Source of the DNA: Hansfordia pulvinata | Taxonomy: Eukaryota; Ascomycota; Sordariomycetes; Xylariales | Direction of reading: 5' to 3' | Length of the DNA: 64,000 nt | NCBI GenBank assembly: GCA_006538405.1 | Contig: BJKQ01000011.1 | Span: forward strand, 745,501-809,500 | In this document: piece after piece, positions 25,608-37,125 of the stretch | Layout: the number at the start of each line of letters is the position of its first letter | Numbering within the stretch: position 1 is the first letter of the stretch | Position numbers and translations under genes: made by a program | Notes under the pieces: model-generated | Database searches by the model: none | What the model was told of the DNA's origin: nothing | Seen by the model: the letters and a program-made list of their open reading frames with translations, nothing else

Positions 25608-25920
25608 CCGAGACCAGCCTCGCCTCTCTCCCTCTTTCTCTCTCCTCGTTCTCTATCCATCTCTCTCTCTCTCTCTCTCTCTCTACCCTCTGACTCTTGT
25701 CTCCGGCGCTTACCAGCAGTCGCTTCCTTTCTTTCCTTGTTTTCTCTACGAGACCCAAGGTCATTCTCTTCCTTGGATTCTCCCGTCCTCATCGTCTCGT
25801 ATCTGGCTATACAACGATTGTCGACGTCGCGTGTTCTCTCTCTAATCACCTAATTTCTTCTCCCTCAACGACACTCGGACTTGACTTGTATCGATCATCT
25901 TCATCGTCATCACTTTCAAG

Positions 25921-27901
25921 ATGAGACACACTGTCGCTTTTGTGGCTCTGGCCGCTGGTCTCGGCCAAGTCGACGCTCACGTAAGTGACAACCCTATACC
26001 ATGGGATACCCTACCATGCCCCGTCTCGACTATACATATGCTGATGAGGATGTAAATCAACAGTGGGGAGGCTTCAACGGCAACTGGGGAGGGGCCCCGT
26101 CGTACTCGACGCCGGGCAACACGGACAACCAGTGCGACGACAAGATGAAGTCCGGGTTCAACTTCCAGGACCTGCCGACGGGCAACTTTGACGCGTACGG
26201 CGGGATGAAGTGGAAGGGCTTCAGCTGCGCCAACAACCACTTTGGCAAGCGGGACAACCTCTTCTTCCCGCGCACGTTTGGCGGCAGCAAGTGCATCACG
26301 GGGCGCGCGACGCACGACCGCGACAGCAGCCCGCGGATGAGCTGCGACACCGACAGCAAGGCCTCGGTCAAGGAGTTCCACGTCGCGCCCGAGTTCGACT
26401 GCGACCTCGAGTTCCACTTTGGCATGCCCGACGGCTCGACCTGCAAGCACCGCGCCCCCTGCAGCAAGTCGGGCTCCGTCATCTCCAACACGCAGTGCGG
26501 CGGTGCCAAGGACGTCTCCGTCGTCTACCCGCACCAGGAGGGCAAGCCCAGCGGCGGCTGCAACGTCGCCATCCCCTCGGTCGTCTTTGACTGCGACTCG
26601 GCCCAGCCCACCACGCCCCCGGCCAGCTCCACCAGCCCTCCGGAGACCACCTCGACCCCCGAGTCCACCCCGGCCACCAGCTCCGTTCCCGACACCACCA
26701 CCAGCTCTGTCCCCGACACCACCACGGCCGCCACCAGCTCGACCCTCCAGACGCTGCCCCGCCCCAGACCCCGAGCTCGTCCGACTCGTCCTCGGCCTCC
26801 AGCTACCCGGGCTCGTCCAGCGTCCCCGTCACCGGCGGCGTCACCGACTCGTCCTCCACCACCGTGGCCCCACCACCACCCCCTCGGACACTCCCGCCAC
26901 CTCCTCGAGCGTCCCGGCCACGACCAGCACCGGCAGCACCACCGAGACTACCGCTAGCAGCTACCCGCCCACCACCCTGTCTTCTTCTTCTTCTTCGTCG
27001 TCGTCTACCGCCCCCGGCACCTCCCCCAGCCAGCCCCCCTCCAACACCCCGGGGACAACAACGGCGACACGACCTGCCCTGGCGTCGTCCCCTCGTGCCT
27101 CAACACCTGGGTCGTCCAGCACGGCTGCAAGGACAACTCGGACAGCCAGTGCTTCTGCCCGAACTCGGACCTGCTCGGCAACGTCTTCAACTGCCTCTAC
27201 GCCCGCGGCGAGTCCGACGACCAGGTCTCCTCCGCCATCTCCTACCTCCAGGGCATCTGCGCCCCTTACGCCGACCAGAACCCGGCCATCGTCACCGTCC
27301 CCGCCACCATCACCAGCATGCTCACCGTCACCGTCACCCCCACCCCCACGCCTGCTCCCGGCACCGGTGGTGATGCCAGCGGCGACGACAGCGGCGACGC
27401 CGACGAGTACACCACCATCCACGTCACCGCCACCCAGGTCGTCCCCTGCACCGACTCCGCCGGCGCCCCCATCCCCAGCTCCAGCACCACCGTCACCTCC
27501 AGCTACACCGTCAGCGCCCCCGTCGTCGGCTTCACCACCAACACCGACACCCCCGGCACCACCAGCATCGGCATGGTCGCGGGCCCCTCGGCCGCTGCTC
27601 CTGCTGCCGGCGGCAGCGACAGCGGCAGCGGCAGCGGGAGCTACCCCACCGCCGTCGCCGCCGCCTCCACTTCCACCCCGCGGGCGCCCCGGCCACCTAC
27701 CCCACCGTCGCCCCCGGCGCCGCGGGCGGTGCGGCTGGCGGCAGCTCCGTCTCCGGCGCCGTCCCCGCCGCCACCACCTCGGGTGCCGGCGCCGCCGCCG
27801 GCTACCCCACCGGCACCGCCATCCCGACTGCCGGCGCGGCCCGCGTCGGCCACGGCCTGGGTCTCTTCGGTGCCGCCGTTGTCGCCATGGCTGTCTTGTA
27901 G
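25921..27901 (+). CDS. Secreted GPI-anchored CFEM-domain cell-wall protein (frame broken four times)
   Basis: Exon 1 is 25921..25980; the intron is 25981..26063 (GTAAGT...CAACAG); exon 2 is 26064..27901. The signal peptide is MRHTVAFVALAAGLGQVDA. A Cys-rich extracellular module spans ~21-200 (WGGFNGNWGG, FSCANNHFG, SGGCNVAIPSVVFDC). A Ser/Thr/Pro-rich stalk follows, then a CFEM-type domain (~352-425, 27055-27290) with the pattern C-x5-C, GC, QCFC, NC, IC. This gives seven of the usual eight cysteines; the seventh consensus Cys is absent. A second stalk leads to an Ala/Gly-rich tail ending GLGLFGAAVVAMAVL, typical of a GPI signal. Exon 2 reads in four successive frames. One base appears to be missing at each of four C or G runs (26757-26765, 26868-26871, 27047-27054, 27676-27679); adding four bases gives exactly 634 codons. 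The likely role is wall structure, adhesion or haem/iron handling, by family. Confidence 0.8.
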
Positions 27902-28743
27902 ACGATGTGACACCAGGAAATCGACCAGAAGACACACCAAAAAACAAAAAACAACTCATCAAGGCCACCTTGAACAAATGTTTAATTCTTACAATCCTTT
28001 GAAACACAACCCGGAAATCGATACCAGTTCCCGCCCCCATCAATTATTTTTGACCAATTTTTTTTGACCAATTTCTTTTTTCGAGGGCGTAAGCGGAGGA
28101 AAGTGAGAAAGCGCGGACGCAGGTCGTCGTTCCGCCCAGGGCGAGTTGAGGAGGTTTTTGGGCATGATCCTCCCTGTTGTTTAATTGCTAATGACGAACG
28201 TCCCTTGTTCCTCTTGAAGAGAGAGAAGAATAACAAAAGACTCGCACATTGTAAACAACTTGAATGCCTTTTCTTTTCCACCTGATGATGTGATGATGTT
28301 CTCGGGATTCAAGTGACGATGTGCTGGACCTTTTGTAGCACAGAGCCGGAACTCACGGTACACCCCCCCATCAAACTATCAAAGCTGGTCGCCCTGCCCG
28401 TGCTCCGGGACGCACAGGCTGCTGCTTCGCGCCAGACAGACTCTAGCTAGTCCCTAGTCGAGGCGGATAAAACCCCCCGTTTGCCGGGCACAAATCCGCA
28501 GACAGAGCAGCAAACAAAGCACTGTTACTTGATAGGCATCTCTGTCCATGTCGTACAGCACGCCTGTCCTCATCTTCTACCCTCGTCGGGATGGAGTAGT
28601 GAGACGCCCCGGGCAGCCTACTACGCGCGTGGTACCTTGGAATGTTGAAGAGGAATTTCCTTATATTTTTAACGCAGCCGGGCCTCGAACGTACCTAGAC
28701 ATTCGAGGTCTAGATTGTTCCCTAGGCAGGTTTTGCTCTGCTC
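27902..28743. other. Convergent 3' region between the CFEM gene and VMS1
   Basis: 842 nt holding both 3' untranslated regions. A short direct repeat (TTGACCAATTT followed by a T tract) lies at 28048-28078. Nothing else is recognised. Confidence 0.6.
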
Positions 28744-30848
28744 TCACTGCCCAGCCTGCATCTTGCGCATCCGCTCCTCGGCCGCCCTGGCGCGCCGCTC
28801 CCGGTCCAGCCGCATCCGCTGCTCCGGCGTGAGGCCCCGGGCCTCCTCCTCGCGCCTGTCCTGCGCCGTCTTGAGCGCCGCCCCCGCGTCCAGGAGGCTC
28901 CTGGCCCCTCTCTTCGACGACGACGAGAACGACGCCGCCGCCTTGGTGGACCCTTCCGCCCGGAGCCGCTCCTCCTCGGCCTCCCGCCTCTCCTGCTCCC
29001 GGGCCCGCTCCGCCTCCTCCCGGTCGCGCGCGTCCCGCCTCTCGGCCTCCTCCCGCGCCAGCGCCGCGGGGACCCGCGCCCGCTCGTCCCACGCCCAGCG
29101 GTCCTCGCCCAGCTCGTGCCGCGCCACGCGGAACGCGTCCCGCGTCGCCCGGTCCCCCGCCAGCTCGAACGCCGCCCGCCCGTCCCCGTTCGGCACGCCC
29201 GGGTCCGCGCCCGCCTTGGCCAGGAGGCCCGCCACCAGCGGCGCCGAGTTCTGCCCGGCCGCCATGTGCAGCGGCGTCGGCGCGCGGTGGTGCTGCCGCG
29301 AGCCCGGGGGCTGGAAGGCAAAGTCCGCGCTCAGCTCGTTGTTCTTGAGGTACGCGAGCAGCGCCGGCAGCTTCGAGCGCCGGATGAACGCCTGGATCTG
29401 CGACGTGTGCAGCAGGGCCGTCTCCTCTTCCTCCGACAGCTTGGGCGGCGCCGCCTTGGCCGGCTTCGGCGGCGCCGAGGCGGTCGGCTTCGCCTTGTCC
29501 GCCGGGTCGGGCTCTGTGGATGGGTCGATCTCGCGGACCTTGAGGCGCGTGAGCTCGATGAAGGAGCGCATGAGCTCGTTCTGGGTCGGCCGACGCGTGC
29601 TGAAGGGGAACCCTCGTATCCTGGGGTCGTTCCTGCGCAGCACTTGGTTCTCGTAGGGGCCATAGAGGGTCCGACGGTTGGTGTCGCCGGTTGCGCGAAT
29701 GAACATGAGCTGCGCCGAGTCGATGAGGCCCTTCCATTCCTGCAGAAGCTCGCGGACCTCGTCGATGAGGGCTTGCTCGTTGTATCGTCGTATGCTAGAG
29801 CCCGCCGAATGCGCATTCCCCTTTGCGTTGTCGTTGGCCGACTGCGAGCCTCCCTGCTTGCGCCTGGTGGTGTAACGGTGGAACGTCTTGTGAGCCAAGA
29901 CGGTAGCCTCTCGGTTCATGGGTCCGGTGTTGCCGCTCTTTGTCTGGCGGGGAGGCAGCGAGACCACCATGGCGGCAAAATGGCCGCCTCCGATCATGCA
30001 GAGGAAAAAGTGCGGGCCGCGATACGGAGCCGGCGCGGCATCGGGGGCGCTCGGGACGAGTTTGGGGACAGGGAGCGGCTCCAACTGCTTCTCCCTAATC
30101 AGGCTCACGGCGTTTCCGCTGTCTGGGTCCTCGTCGGGAGTGAAAATGGCCCGGTAGACACCGAAGTAGTGGTTCTTCGGGAGTAGTGGGGAAGCAAAAA
30201 GCATGAGGGGTGCCTTACCGGACCCCCTGACCTTCTTGGAGCCCTGTGGCTGCTCGCCGCTCTGCTCGTCCTGGGACTCATTGGACCTTTCGGCCAGAGT
30301 GGCTTGTTTCTTGAGCAGCGCAGTCAGGGTGGTGTCCTTGCGGGAGGCCTCGCCATCTTGTTCTTGATCCGACTCGGACTCGTCAGACCCGGACAGAGAC
30401 TCATCGAGATCTCCTATGAGCTTCTCGAACTCGATTTCCGAGACAGGCTTCTGACCGCGTAGCTTCTGCTTGAGGTTGTAGTGATGCAGGTCGGATTTGA
30501 GGTGGCTGCGCTGCTCGAGGGGGTCGGCGAACGTAAGAGTGCATAGGGAGCAGGACCGCGAGCCAACAGGGCCTTCGAGACTGGAGGTCTCCTGGGCCGA
30601 GGGAGAGGCTGGCTCTTGTTCAGCGCCCGTAGTTTCTCTAGAGGCGGGGGCGGGGGCACTGTCGTCGGCATCGGTTGCCTGGAGGTCGTCCTTGGGTTCG
30701 AGCGTCTCGAGGACATTGCCGGGCAGGTCATAGACTGCGATGATGTGTTAGAGGCGGGTATCCCTGCGCACAGCCACAGATTTCAGGGTTGAAGCTCACC
30801 GTAGAGCGGCCGTCGCAGTAAGTCGTCGGGCTTCGTTGTGTTGTCCAT
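28744..30848 (-). CDS. VMS1: Vms1/ANKZF1 peptidyl-tRNA hydrolase of ribosome quality control
   Basis: Releases stalled nascent chains from 60S-peptidyl-tRNA complexes and works with Cdc48/p97 (family knowledge). The model is complement(join(28744..30734, 30800..30848)), 679 aa. Exon 1 (49 nt) encodes MDNTTKPDDLLRRPLY and the intron is GTGAGC...CGCAG. A conserved N-terminal RPLYVYDLP is followed by a C2H2 finger (C78, C81, H94, H100) in SCSLCTLTFADPLEQRSHL. The VLRF1 release-factor domain spans ~255-410: GGGHFAAMVVSLPP, HRYTTRRKQGGSQSAND with the catalytic-loop Gln at 314, and FIRATGDTNRRTLYGP. An ankyrin repeat lies at ~500-550 (TPLHMAAGQ). An Arg/Glu-rich coiled coil ends in a VIM-like p97-binding helix (ARAAEERMRKMQ). 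All hallmark parts are present, so this is a confident ortholog. Confidence 0.96.
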
Positions 30849-31549
30849 ACCAACGGAGGCTCGGGGGGCGTTTCGAGGACCTGAGACAGTTCGCTGAGGG
30901 GGTAGAGAGATTTGAAAGATGCCCTGAACTCTTTTCGAAGACCGCTAAATGACGAGTGGAGGTCGCGCGCGAGAAACGCAAGTCAAATGAGGGAATGCGA
31001 CAAGTTGGGCGTCGAGCTGGTGAAGAGGTTGAAGAGCGAAAGCTAACCCAGGATCGCGCGCAGGTCGAATGACGAAATGCGCCCAGTCGAGCGGGAGGTC
31101 ACTTAAAACCACTGGCCGACTTGCCCCTCCAGTGGTTCGAGCTGTTGCAGTGGAAATAGCACACCCGACTTGCTTAACGCGGTGCTTCAGATTGCGGAGG
31201 GTCGGCCTCACTAACTGGGTCCAATGACCCAGGAATAATAACGGCAATAAGTTTCATCAATTTACAGAGAATGCAACCGCGGCGCCGGGGTTATCCTGCT
31301 ATATACGCCGTTCAGATCATCGTCATTACATACACGTATCTCATCCCTCTTCACCCCTGTCTCTCTGTCGGTCTGGTCTGCGCCCCCTTGGAGCCTTGCC
31401 CGGCTGACTGGGCGCGCGATGCCGGCACGTATGACTCGATCGGCCAGCAATTGCCAGCTCTAGCCACGACGAAGTCGACGACGACAACGACGACAACAAC
31501 AACAACGACAGCGGCGACGAACACCGCACACACACACACTCTTCCCTCC
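30849..31549. other. VMS1 upstream region and 3' region of the next gene
   Basis: About 700 nt carrying the VMS1 promoter and the 3' untranslated region of the small secreted protein. It includes a CAACGA/CAA microsatellite (31476-31510). No TATA box is obvious. Confidence 0.6.
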
Positions 31550-32338
31550 TCAGCACCTCGACTGAATCTTTGGCAGCTTCCCAAACAGCTTGTCGCCGAC
31601 CTTGTTGCCCCAGCTCGTACACGACAGGGCCACCGCCGCAAAGCACGTCATCATGTACGTCCAGATCAGCCCGCAGAGGATGTACAGCACGGGCGTCACG
31701 AACTGCCGGCCCGCCAGCCGCAGCGCGCCGGTCCGGCCCGCGTCCACCCGCGCCAGCGACCGCTTGCTCAGGTCCGCCTTGCTCAGCGCCGCCGCGTCCA
31801 GCACGTCCCGGCCCTCGTCGCTCGTCGCCAGCGCCGCGTACTGGCCCAGCGCCGGCGTCGCCTTGACCAGCCGTATCGTGTACCGCAGCTGCGTCGCCTC
31901 GTCCTCTCCGCCCATCGCCCACTCCCGCGCCGCCTTGACCAGCATCAGCAGCGGCAGCACCTGCGCCTTGTACGCGCTCCGCGCCGCCGTGTCCTGCTGG
32001 TTGTCCACGTAGTGCTGCGCCGCGCCGAGCAGCTGCTGGGGCTTGACGCCGCACGCCGCCAGCGTCGCCTGGATGCACGCCTGCTGTTGGTTCTCGTCGA
32101 ACCCCTCCGCGTCGTCGTCGTCCGCCTCGCCGCGGAACGGGCACGCCTGGCCGCTGGTCATGCGGTTCTTGCACGCTGGGGGTATCGCGTCCAGTGCTTG
32201 TTGCTCGAGGGCGGCTTGCTGGTCGAGGGACTGGGAGAGCTGTGCCGGCGCTGACGGCGGCGCGGGGCTCTGCGCGGGAGCCTCGCTGGCGACGCCAACG
32301 ACGGCTAGGCCGTACGCGAGTAGGGTTCTGTATTGCAT
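31550..32338 (-). CDS. Small secreted or single-pass membrane protein, unknown function
   Basis: A single-exon frame of 262 aa starting MQYRTLLAYGLAVVGVASEA, a probable signal peptide cleaved near residues 18-23. A Pro/Gln/Ala-rich segment follows, then a helical body with paired cysteines (PPACKNRM, GQACPF, QQACIQATLAACG). Near residues 220-250 there is a strong hydrophobic helix (VTPVLYILCGLIWTYMM). The tail is short and basic (GNKVGDKLFGKLPK). The topology suggests a type I membrane protein with its N-terminal domain outside the cytosol. I do not recognise the family. The opposite strand carries a long frame that is GC-rich shadow. It is in tandem with VMS1, 700 nt upstream of it. Confidence 0.65.
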   Translation of the reverse strand: MQYRTLLAYGLAVVGVASEAPAQSPAPPSAPAQLSQSLDQQAALEQQALDAIPPACKNRMTSGQACPFRGEADDDDAEGFDENQQQACIQATLAACGVKPQQLLGAAQHYVDNQQDTAARSAYKAQVLPLLMLVKAAREWAMGGEDEATQLRYTIRLVKATPALGQYAALATSDEGRDVLDAAALSKADLSKRSLARVDAGRTGALRLAGRQFVTPVLYILCGLIWTYMMTCFAAVALSCTSWGNKVGDKLFGKLPKIQSRC

Positions 32339-34130
32339 CTTGTCGGGTTGGATGGATTGATGAGCTTAGGCTCCAATGGCCAGAGTCAAGACGGCCTGCG
32401 CGCGGGAAGACGCGCTCTTTTGTCCGCATGGCCAAGCGCCTGGGCCGCAACCCCTGATGACCAACCTGAGGCAATTCTTTGCCCTCGCCCATAAGCTTCG
32501 TGGGTGCTGGTGCTGGGATGGCCAGTGGAGAGGGAAAAACCGCAATCATGCACAGCGAAGTGGCCGGCGCCAGCGGCGAACTTTGCCACACGCGCCCCGC
32601 AGCCAAGTCGGCGTAAGGACCGCTTTGAGCTGTTCTGACCACGAGATCACCGGGCAGGCAGCATCTGCTGGCACGGACTCGGATTTCCTGGACCTGGACC
32701 AGCTGGAAATCCAAGTGGGCGGGCCTTGAAGCTCTCGGCGGCTGTTGCGCAAAGAGACCGTGGAGATTCCCAGGCCAAGCATACCGGCACTCCCGGCTCT
32801 CGGCAGCCTCAGTCCATACGGGTGGGTCCGCCGGTAGAGAGAGTTTCACGGCCAGTCGTGTGGCTTTTGCTGGTCAAGACAAGAGGATTGTGCCTGAGGG
32901 AGGACACAATTCATCGAGAAGTCATGACAAGCCAGCACTTCCCCATCGCAGCCTTTGACCGGCAAATTGGAAATCGAAGCGAGTGGTATCAAGATTGACG
33001 TGTGCTTGGTTTGAGCACTCAGAAACTGACTTTCCGCATAGCTCCAGGTTAGTATTTAGCGGTGGTGTCGTTAGGAAGTCACCTTCTTCCCGAGGATTCG
33101 CCCAATACGCCCCGACTCTCACCGCCACGAAGTTGGGCTACCGCCGAAAGAAGCAACAGACACAATGCAAGAGCCCGCCGAGAACCGAATCCGCCAACTT
33201 CGCTCTACAGTCTCGCTCCCGCCGATTGAAGAGGGGACCTAGAGCCCAACTCGAGCTTCCTTGTGTTCAACTTCAGTTTATCAACCAAGCCGTTTGTACG
33301 ACAAGGTCCAGACGCCGACACTCTTAAGCCACGATACCAGATTGACAAAGACGAAAGCGAGAAGAAGACCGCCACGCCAAGTCCCCCGAACCCAGTAACT
33401 CGCTGCGCTGTGGCAACTTGGGCACCCGCCGCAGTGCAGTCCGTATCGCTTATGATCGAGAGGAAACCCCACCGGGTGGCAAAACCCGGAGACAAGCAGA
33501 CTACGTGTGCGGACGCCAAGCAGCGGGCCATCTCGAAGGCCGGCCACATCGTCTCGGTCAATGCCGACAAAGCTAGTCTCGGCCGAGCCATAGGCGTTCA
33601 TTGAACACAAGCAGGGCGTCATTGTGTCTCTTCAGCCAATTTCAAAACGCACCGCTCAAAGGCATTGTTCAGTCCGAGGCGACAGTCTTGTACTGCCGGC
33701 GACAGACGTTCGACAAAGAACGGCCTCGTCCTTTTTTAAGGCGCACGCGACCGCCATGGAACGCACTGATGAAGCCATCGTTTCTCTTGTGTTTCAACAC
33801 TGTCAACCACAACATTATACAAGTCTCCTTATCAGAACTCGCGAGTCGAGTTCAACAAGGCTCAAACGACCAGCCAGCGTGCGAAGTCAGGAGAGCCCCT
33901 TACATCTGCTCTGCACCGGCGGCCGCCTCCCGCACCCCCCGCAAGTCTTTGCCACCAAAACCAAGTTCAACCCCTTATCTCTTCGTCATTCAACACTCGC
34001 CTCCCGTCGCCACTCCCCCCTATCTTGCATACTTGCTGGGGGACCCCACAGGCCCCTAGCTGTAGTCCCGCTCCCCCCACTTGCCAGCACCTACTCGAAT
34101 CGCAAGGCAGCGTCATCGCCGTCCCTGACC
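32339..34130. other. Divergent intergenic region
   Basis: About 1.8 kb between the 5' ends of the small secreted protein and the Cys-rich orphan. It probably contains both promoters and a long leader for the plus-strand gene. The plus-strand frame is open back to about 33.6 kb, but its composition looks non-coding. No separate gene is supported. Confidence 0.55.
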
Positions 34131-35798
34131 ATGTGCGAGTGCCATTTTACCATCACGACCTTTGGCTTGTGTCTGCACCAGCACAAGAGGAAGTCGTACT
34201 GCTTCTGGCGGCAGTACAAGAAGACTTCTTCCAAATCTTCAACTTACGCAGTTCCCTGCTGCGGACTCATGTCCGCTCTCTTCAACCCCTGCAACCCAAC
34301 AACCAGCTACCGCACCCAGGACACGATGTGCTCGCGCTGCCACGCATACTTCTCCGACGGGTTCGACACCGAGGAGCAGGGCAAGGCTGCTTGGGCCGGG
34401 TTCCTGGCGTACAAGGAGGAGCGCGGGCTGACGGACCGGCCAATCCGCCCGGACGCCGTGCCGCCCCACCTGTTTGTACCCGCGAGCGTCCGCGCCGCGC
34501 AGGACGCCGCGGACGCTGCCGCCACAGGAACGCAGCCCTTTGCGCTGCAGAGTCCCATGTCCGCACACGGACCTCGGCGCCGCGGCGGGGGCGGCGGCAG
34601 CAGCAACAGCAGCAGCAGTGGCGATGACCTCGCCCGCCCGTCTGAGAGAGACGACGCCGGAGCCGGCCCCCGCCGCCCCAGCTGGTGGGACTTTCCAGAT
34701 CTCATGAAGCAGGTCGCTCAAGCTTCGGCGGCCCACGGGTTCGAAGTCATCGACCTTCACAGCGGCGCCCCCAGCAACGCCCGACAAGGCGATGGCCGCA
34801 AGGACCGCGACCGCAGCGACAAGATCAAGAATCACAACATAGGCACCGCCGAGGACGAGGACGAGGACGAGGACGCTCCCGTCAGCGAGGCAGGCACCTG
34901 CGACAGCGTCACCGGCAAGCCCCTGCCCCCGTTGACGTCGCCCAGCAGCAGATCAAGGACCTGTTCGAGGAGATGGTGCGGCGCGCCTTGGACGAAGCGC
35001 AGGACCTGCGCAGCGGCGGCGGCGTTAGGGCCAGCGGCGGCAGGAGCAGCGGCAGGGGCCTGGAGCCGGAGCTCAAAGCCCTGGACCAGCGCAGCGTCGA
35101 GTACTTCGTCAAGCGGCACAACCTGTCGAAGCAGGAGCAGCCCATGTACTCGGCCCTGTCCGAGGGGAACCCCTACCGCCGCCTGCCCCGGTCGTCGCTG
35201 ATCAACGAGCGCGCCGAGGTGCTGGAGCTCGCCCGCAGCTTCGACGAGGGCTTGCTGGCTCGCGCGATGCCCGGGTGGACCGCGATCCCCCGCGGGGAGC
35301 GGCGCCAGTGCCTGGCGGTCATCGTCTCGGACTGCACCCAGAAGGCTTTCGCGGAGGCGGGCCAGCGCATGCGCGCATGGCGGGACGAGTGCGAGGAGCT
35401 CCAACGGCGCCGCGGCGGCGGCATGCCGCGCCCGCCATCCCGCCACCGCCGCAGCAGCGCTCCGGGCACGTTGAGTGGCGAGCTGGTACCCTGCGTGCTG
35501 GCGGACTACGGGTTGGCGGCGGAGCAGGAGGAGGAGCAGGAGGAGGGTGCCGCGGCTGCGGCCCTGCCGTCGTCTCCCCCCGGCCATGGGAGACGAGTGC
35601 GACAAGTACGTGGTGGCCGCGCAGTGGGACCGCGCCGCCGCCGACGCCGACGACGCCGTCTCCGTGTGCAGCTCCAGCGCGGACGACGACGACGGGCACC
35701 GCGGGGACGTGAGCCCTCTGTCGCCGGTGCTCAACTCCCGCCGCTACGGGGATGAGGAGAATCTGCAGGAGAAGCAGAGCCAGGGGGTTTGGATCTGA
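34131..35798 (+). CDS. Cys-rich orphan protein with acidic and low-complexity segments (two compensating frame breaks)
   Basis: Start chosen at the ATG of MCECHFTITTFGLC, where biased coding composition begins. The N-terminus (1-90) has many cysteines (CECH, CFW, PCCGLM, FNPCNP, MCSRCHAYF), suggesting metal binding. Then come a Gly/Ser tract, an acidic run (EDEDEDEDAP), a helical core (QQQIKDLFEEMVRRALDEAQ, SVEYFVKRHNLSKQEQPMYS, EVLELARSFDEGLLA, VIVSDCTQKAFAEAG) and a tail ending NLQEKQSQGVWI. The core is in a different frame from both ends. One C seems missing from the C5 run at 34926-34930, and one extra C present in the C6 run at 35576-35581. Net length is unchanged (555 aa). All three parts have clear coding character. 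I do not recognise the family. Confidence 0.6.
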
Positions 35799-37125
35799 AC
35801 CAACCAATCTCGAGCCCTGCCCATCACATGATCTGCCCTGCGTCGGCCTCCCCTTGTCCCAACCCCGTCACCGTTCTTCCATCCCCGCAGCCACTAAGCG
35901 GCGTGGGTGGCTGGCACATATCTCAGACTTGCAGGCAAGCTTCAGGGTAGGTCAAGGCAGGCGGACAGTCAGTATGGCAGGCGACGCAGGCGCGAGGTAA
36001 GCCGTAAGGTAACAAGGAAGAACAAGACTCGAAAAGCAGGTGAGGCGGGGTCTGGGCACCCCCTACTACACCCCTTTTCCGTCGGGCAAGTGCCCTTCTC
36101 CAGAAATCGTGCGGAGCAAGCGCCCCCGGCGATTCACCTTTCTCTTAGGTACTCTTTGTTCTCGCCATCTTTCCATCCTCACCTGCTCGAGGCTGGAGAG
36201 ACGGGCGGACATGGCATCTCAAGGAACACCCGCTCGAGGCGTTGTGGCGTTCTGGTTTCCCCGTGCTCTGGTCAGCACACCCCTTCGTTCCTATCCGCAT
36301 CGGGTTAAGTATTTCGTTCTTATATATTGGGTAACACGTACTTGTACGGAGTTATCAGGTAAGATGAAGGTTTGTTGACAATAGATATGCTTTGCTGGGC
36401 AGATAGCTTTTGGTCGTTTGTGAGATTGATACCCATGCGAGTAGAGCGGCTTGCTCTCCAATCTAGATCATTTTCCGTGCGCATATACCCCAAGTCCGCT
36501 GCCCCGAAGATGTGCAAATGCTACCCTCGTTTTCTCAGCTCGGGTCGTGACTGATCACAGACCCTTGACCATGAGGATCGCACCTCCGATCTTGGGCCAT
36601 CCCTGAGCACTTAAGTATTCATCGCCAAGTATTCATCGCCGCCAAGAAGCCTCGACGACTCAAGCCGAGCAGAAGCGTCACGGAACATTTGTGTACACTC
36701 GAGCATTCACGCGGTGCTACATTGAGATTATCAGCCGTCACTTCGTCATGGATTTAATCATGTGTATTCGTGGTAAGGAAACCCCTTCGCCTCTGCCGAT
36801 CTAACATATCCAAGCTCCTGAGCTCGAAGAAAATGCCGAAACATGACCGTCATGCCGTTACCCCTGATCGCCGATCCCATGCCCATGTGCCCTTCACATG
36901 CAATAACTCCAGGGGAAATGAAACGAGTGGCGCCAGCGGGCCCAGATTCGGAATAGGATGTATGCGCCCCGCGTCTATGTGTTTACATGGTGCGCACGTT
37001 GAAGTCAAATGGGAGCGAAATCGCCTGTAGGTAACGCCCGAGGCGTATAAAGATAAATTGCAAACATGTTGCAATTGGAATGGGTCACGCAGCGTAATGT
37101 CGTTTTAGTGTGTTGTGCTGAAAGT
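35799..37125. other. Convergent 3' region, no supported gene
   Basis: 1.3 kb between two 3' ends. A 14-bp unit (AAGTATTCATCGCC) is duplicated in tandem at 36613-36640. Otherwise nothing is recognised. Confidence 0.6.

Larger units (their letters stand above)
19568..25920. other. 6.4-kb gene-poor interval
   Basis: It lies between the kinase 3' end and the CFEM gene. No supportable gene. It holds a TTTC/T-tract (21433-21472), G runs near 21587 and 22078, an AACAG pentamer repeat (23901-23923), a CTCG hexamer block plus a 15-bp minisatellite (24031-24105), CTCGT repeats (24943-24972), GA and CT tracts (25449-25472, 25661-25684) and three TACGAGTA/TACTCGTA motifs. The last ~350 nt are the likely promoter and leader of the CFEM gene. 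Confidence 0.6.

Noticed and set aside
26419..28043. Long frames (up to 527 aa) overlapping the CFEM gene on both strands
   Set aside because: Pro/Ala/Arg- or Gly/Asp-biased artefacts of the C-rich stalk. The CFEM, Cys-module and GPI-tail residues lie in the restored gene frame instead.
28661..29737. Alternative 358-aa minus-strand frame and 300+ aa plus-strand frames over the same span
   Set aside because: They are shadows of VMS1. GC-rich codons keep other frames open; the peptides are Arg/Gly/Ala-biased and have no domain, whereas the VMS1 frame shows VLRF1, ankyrin and VIM motifs.
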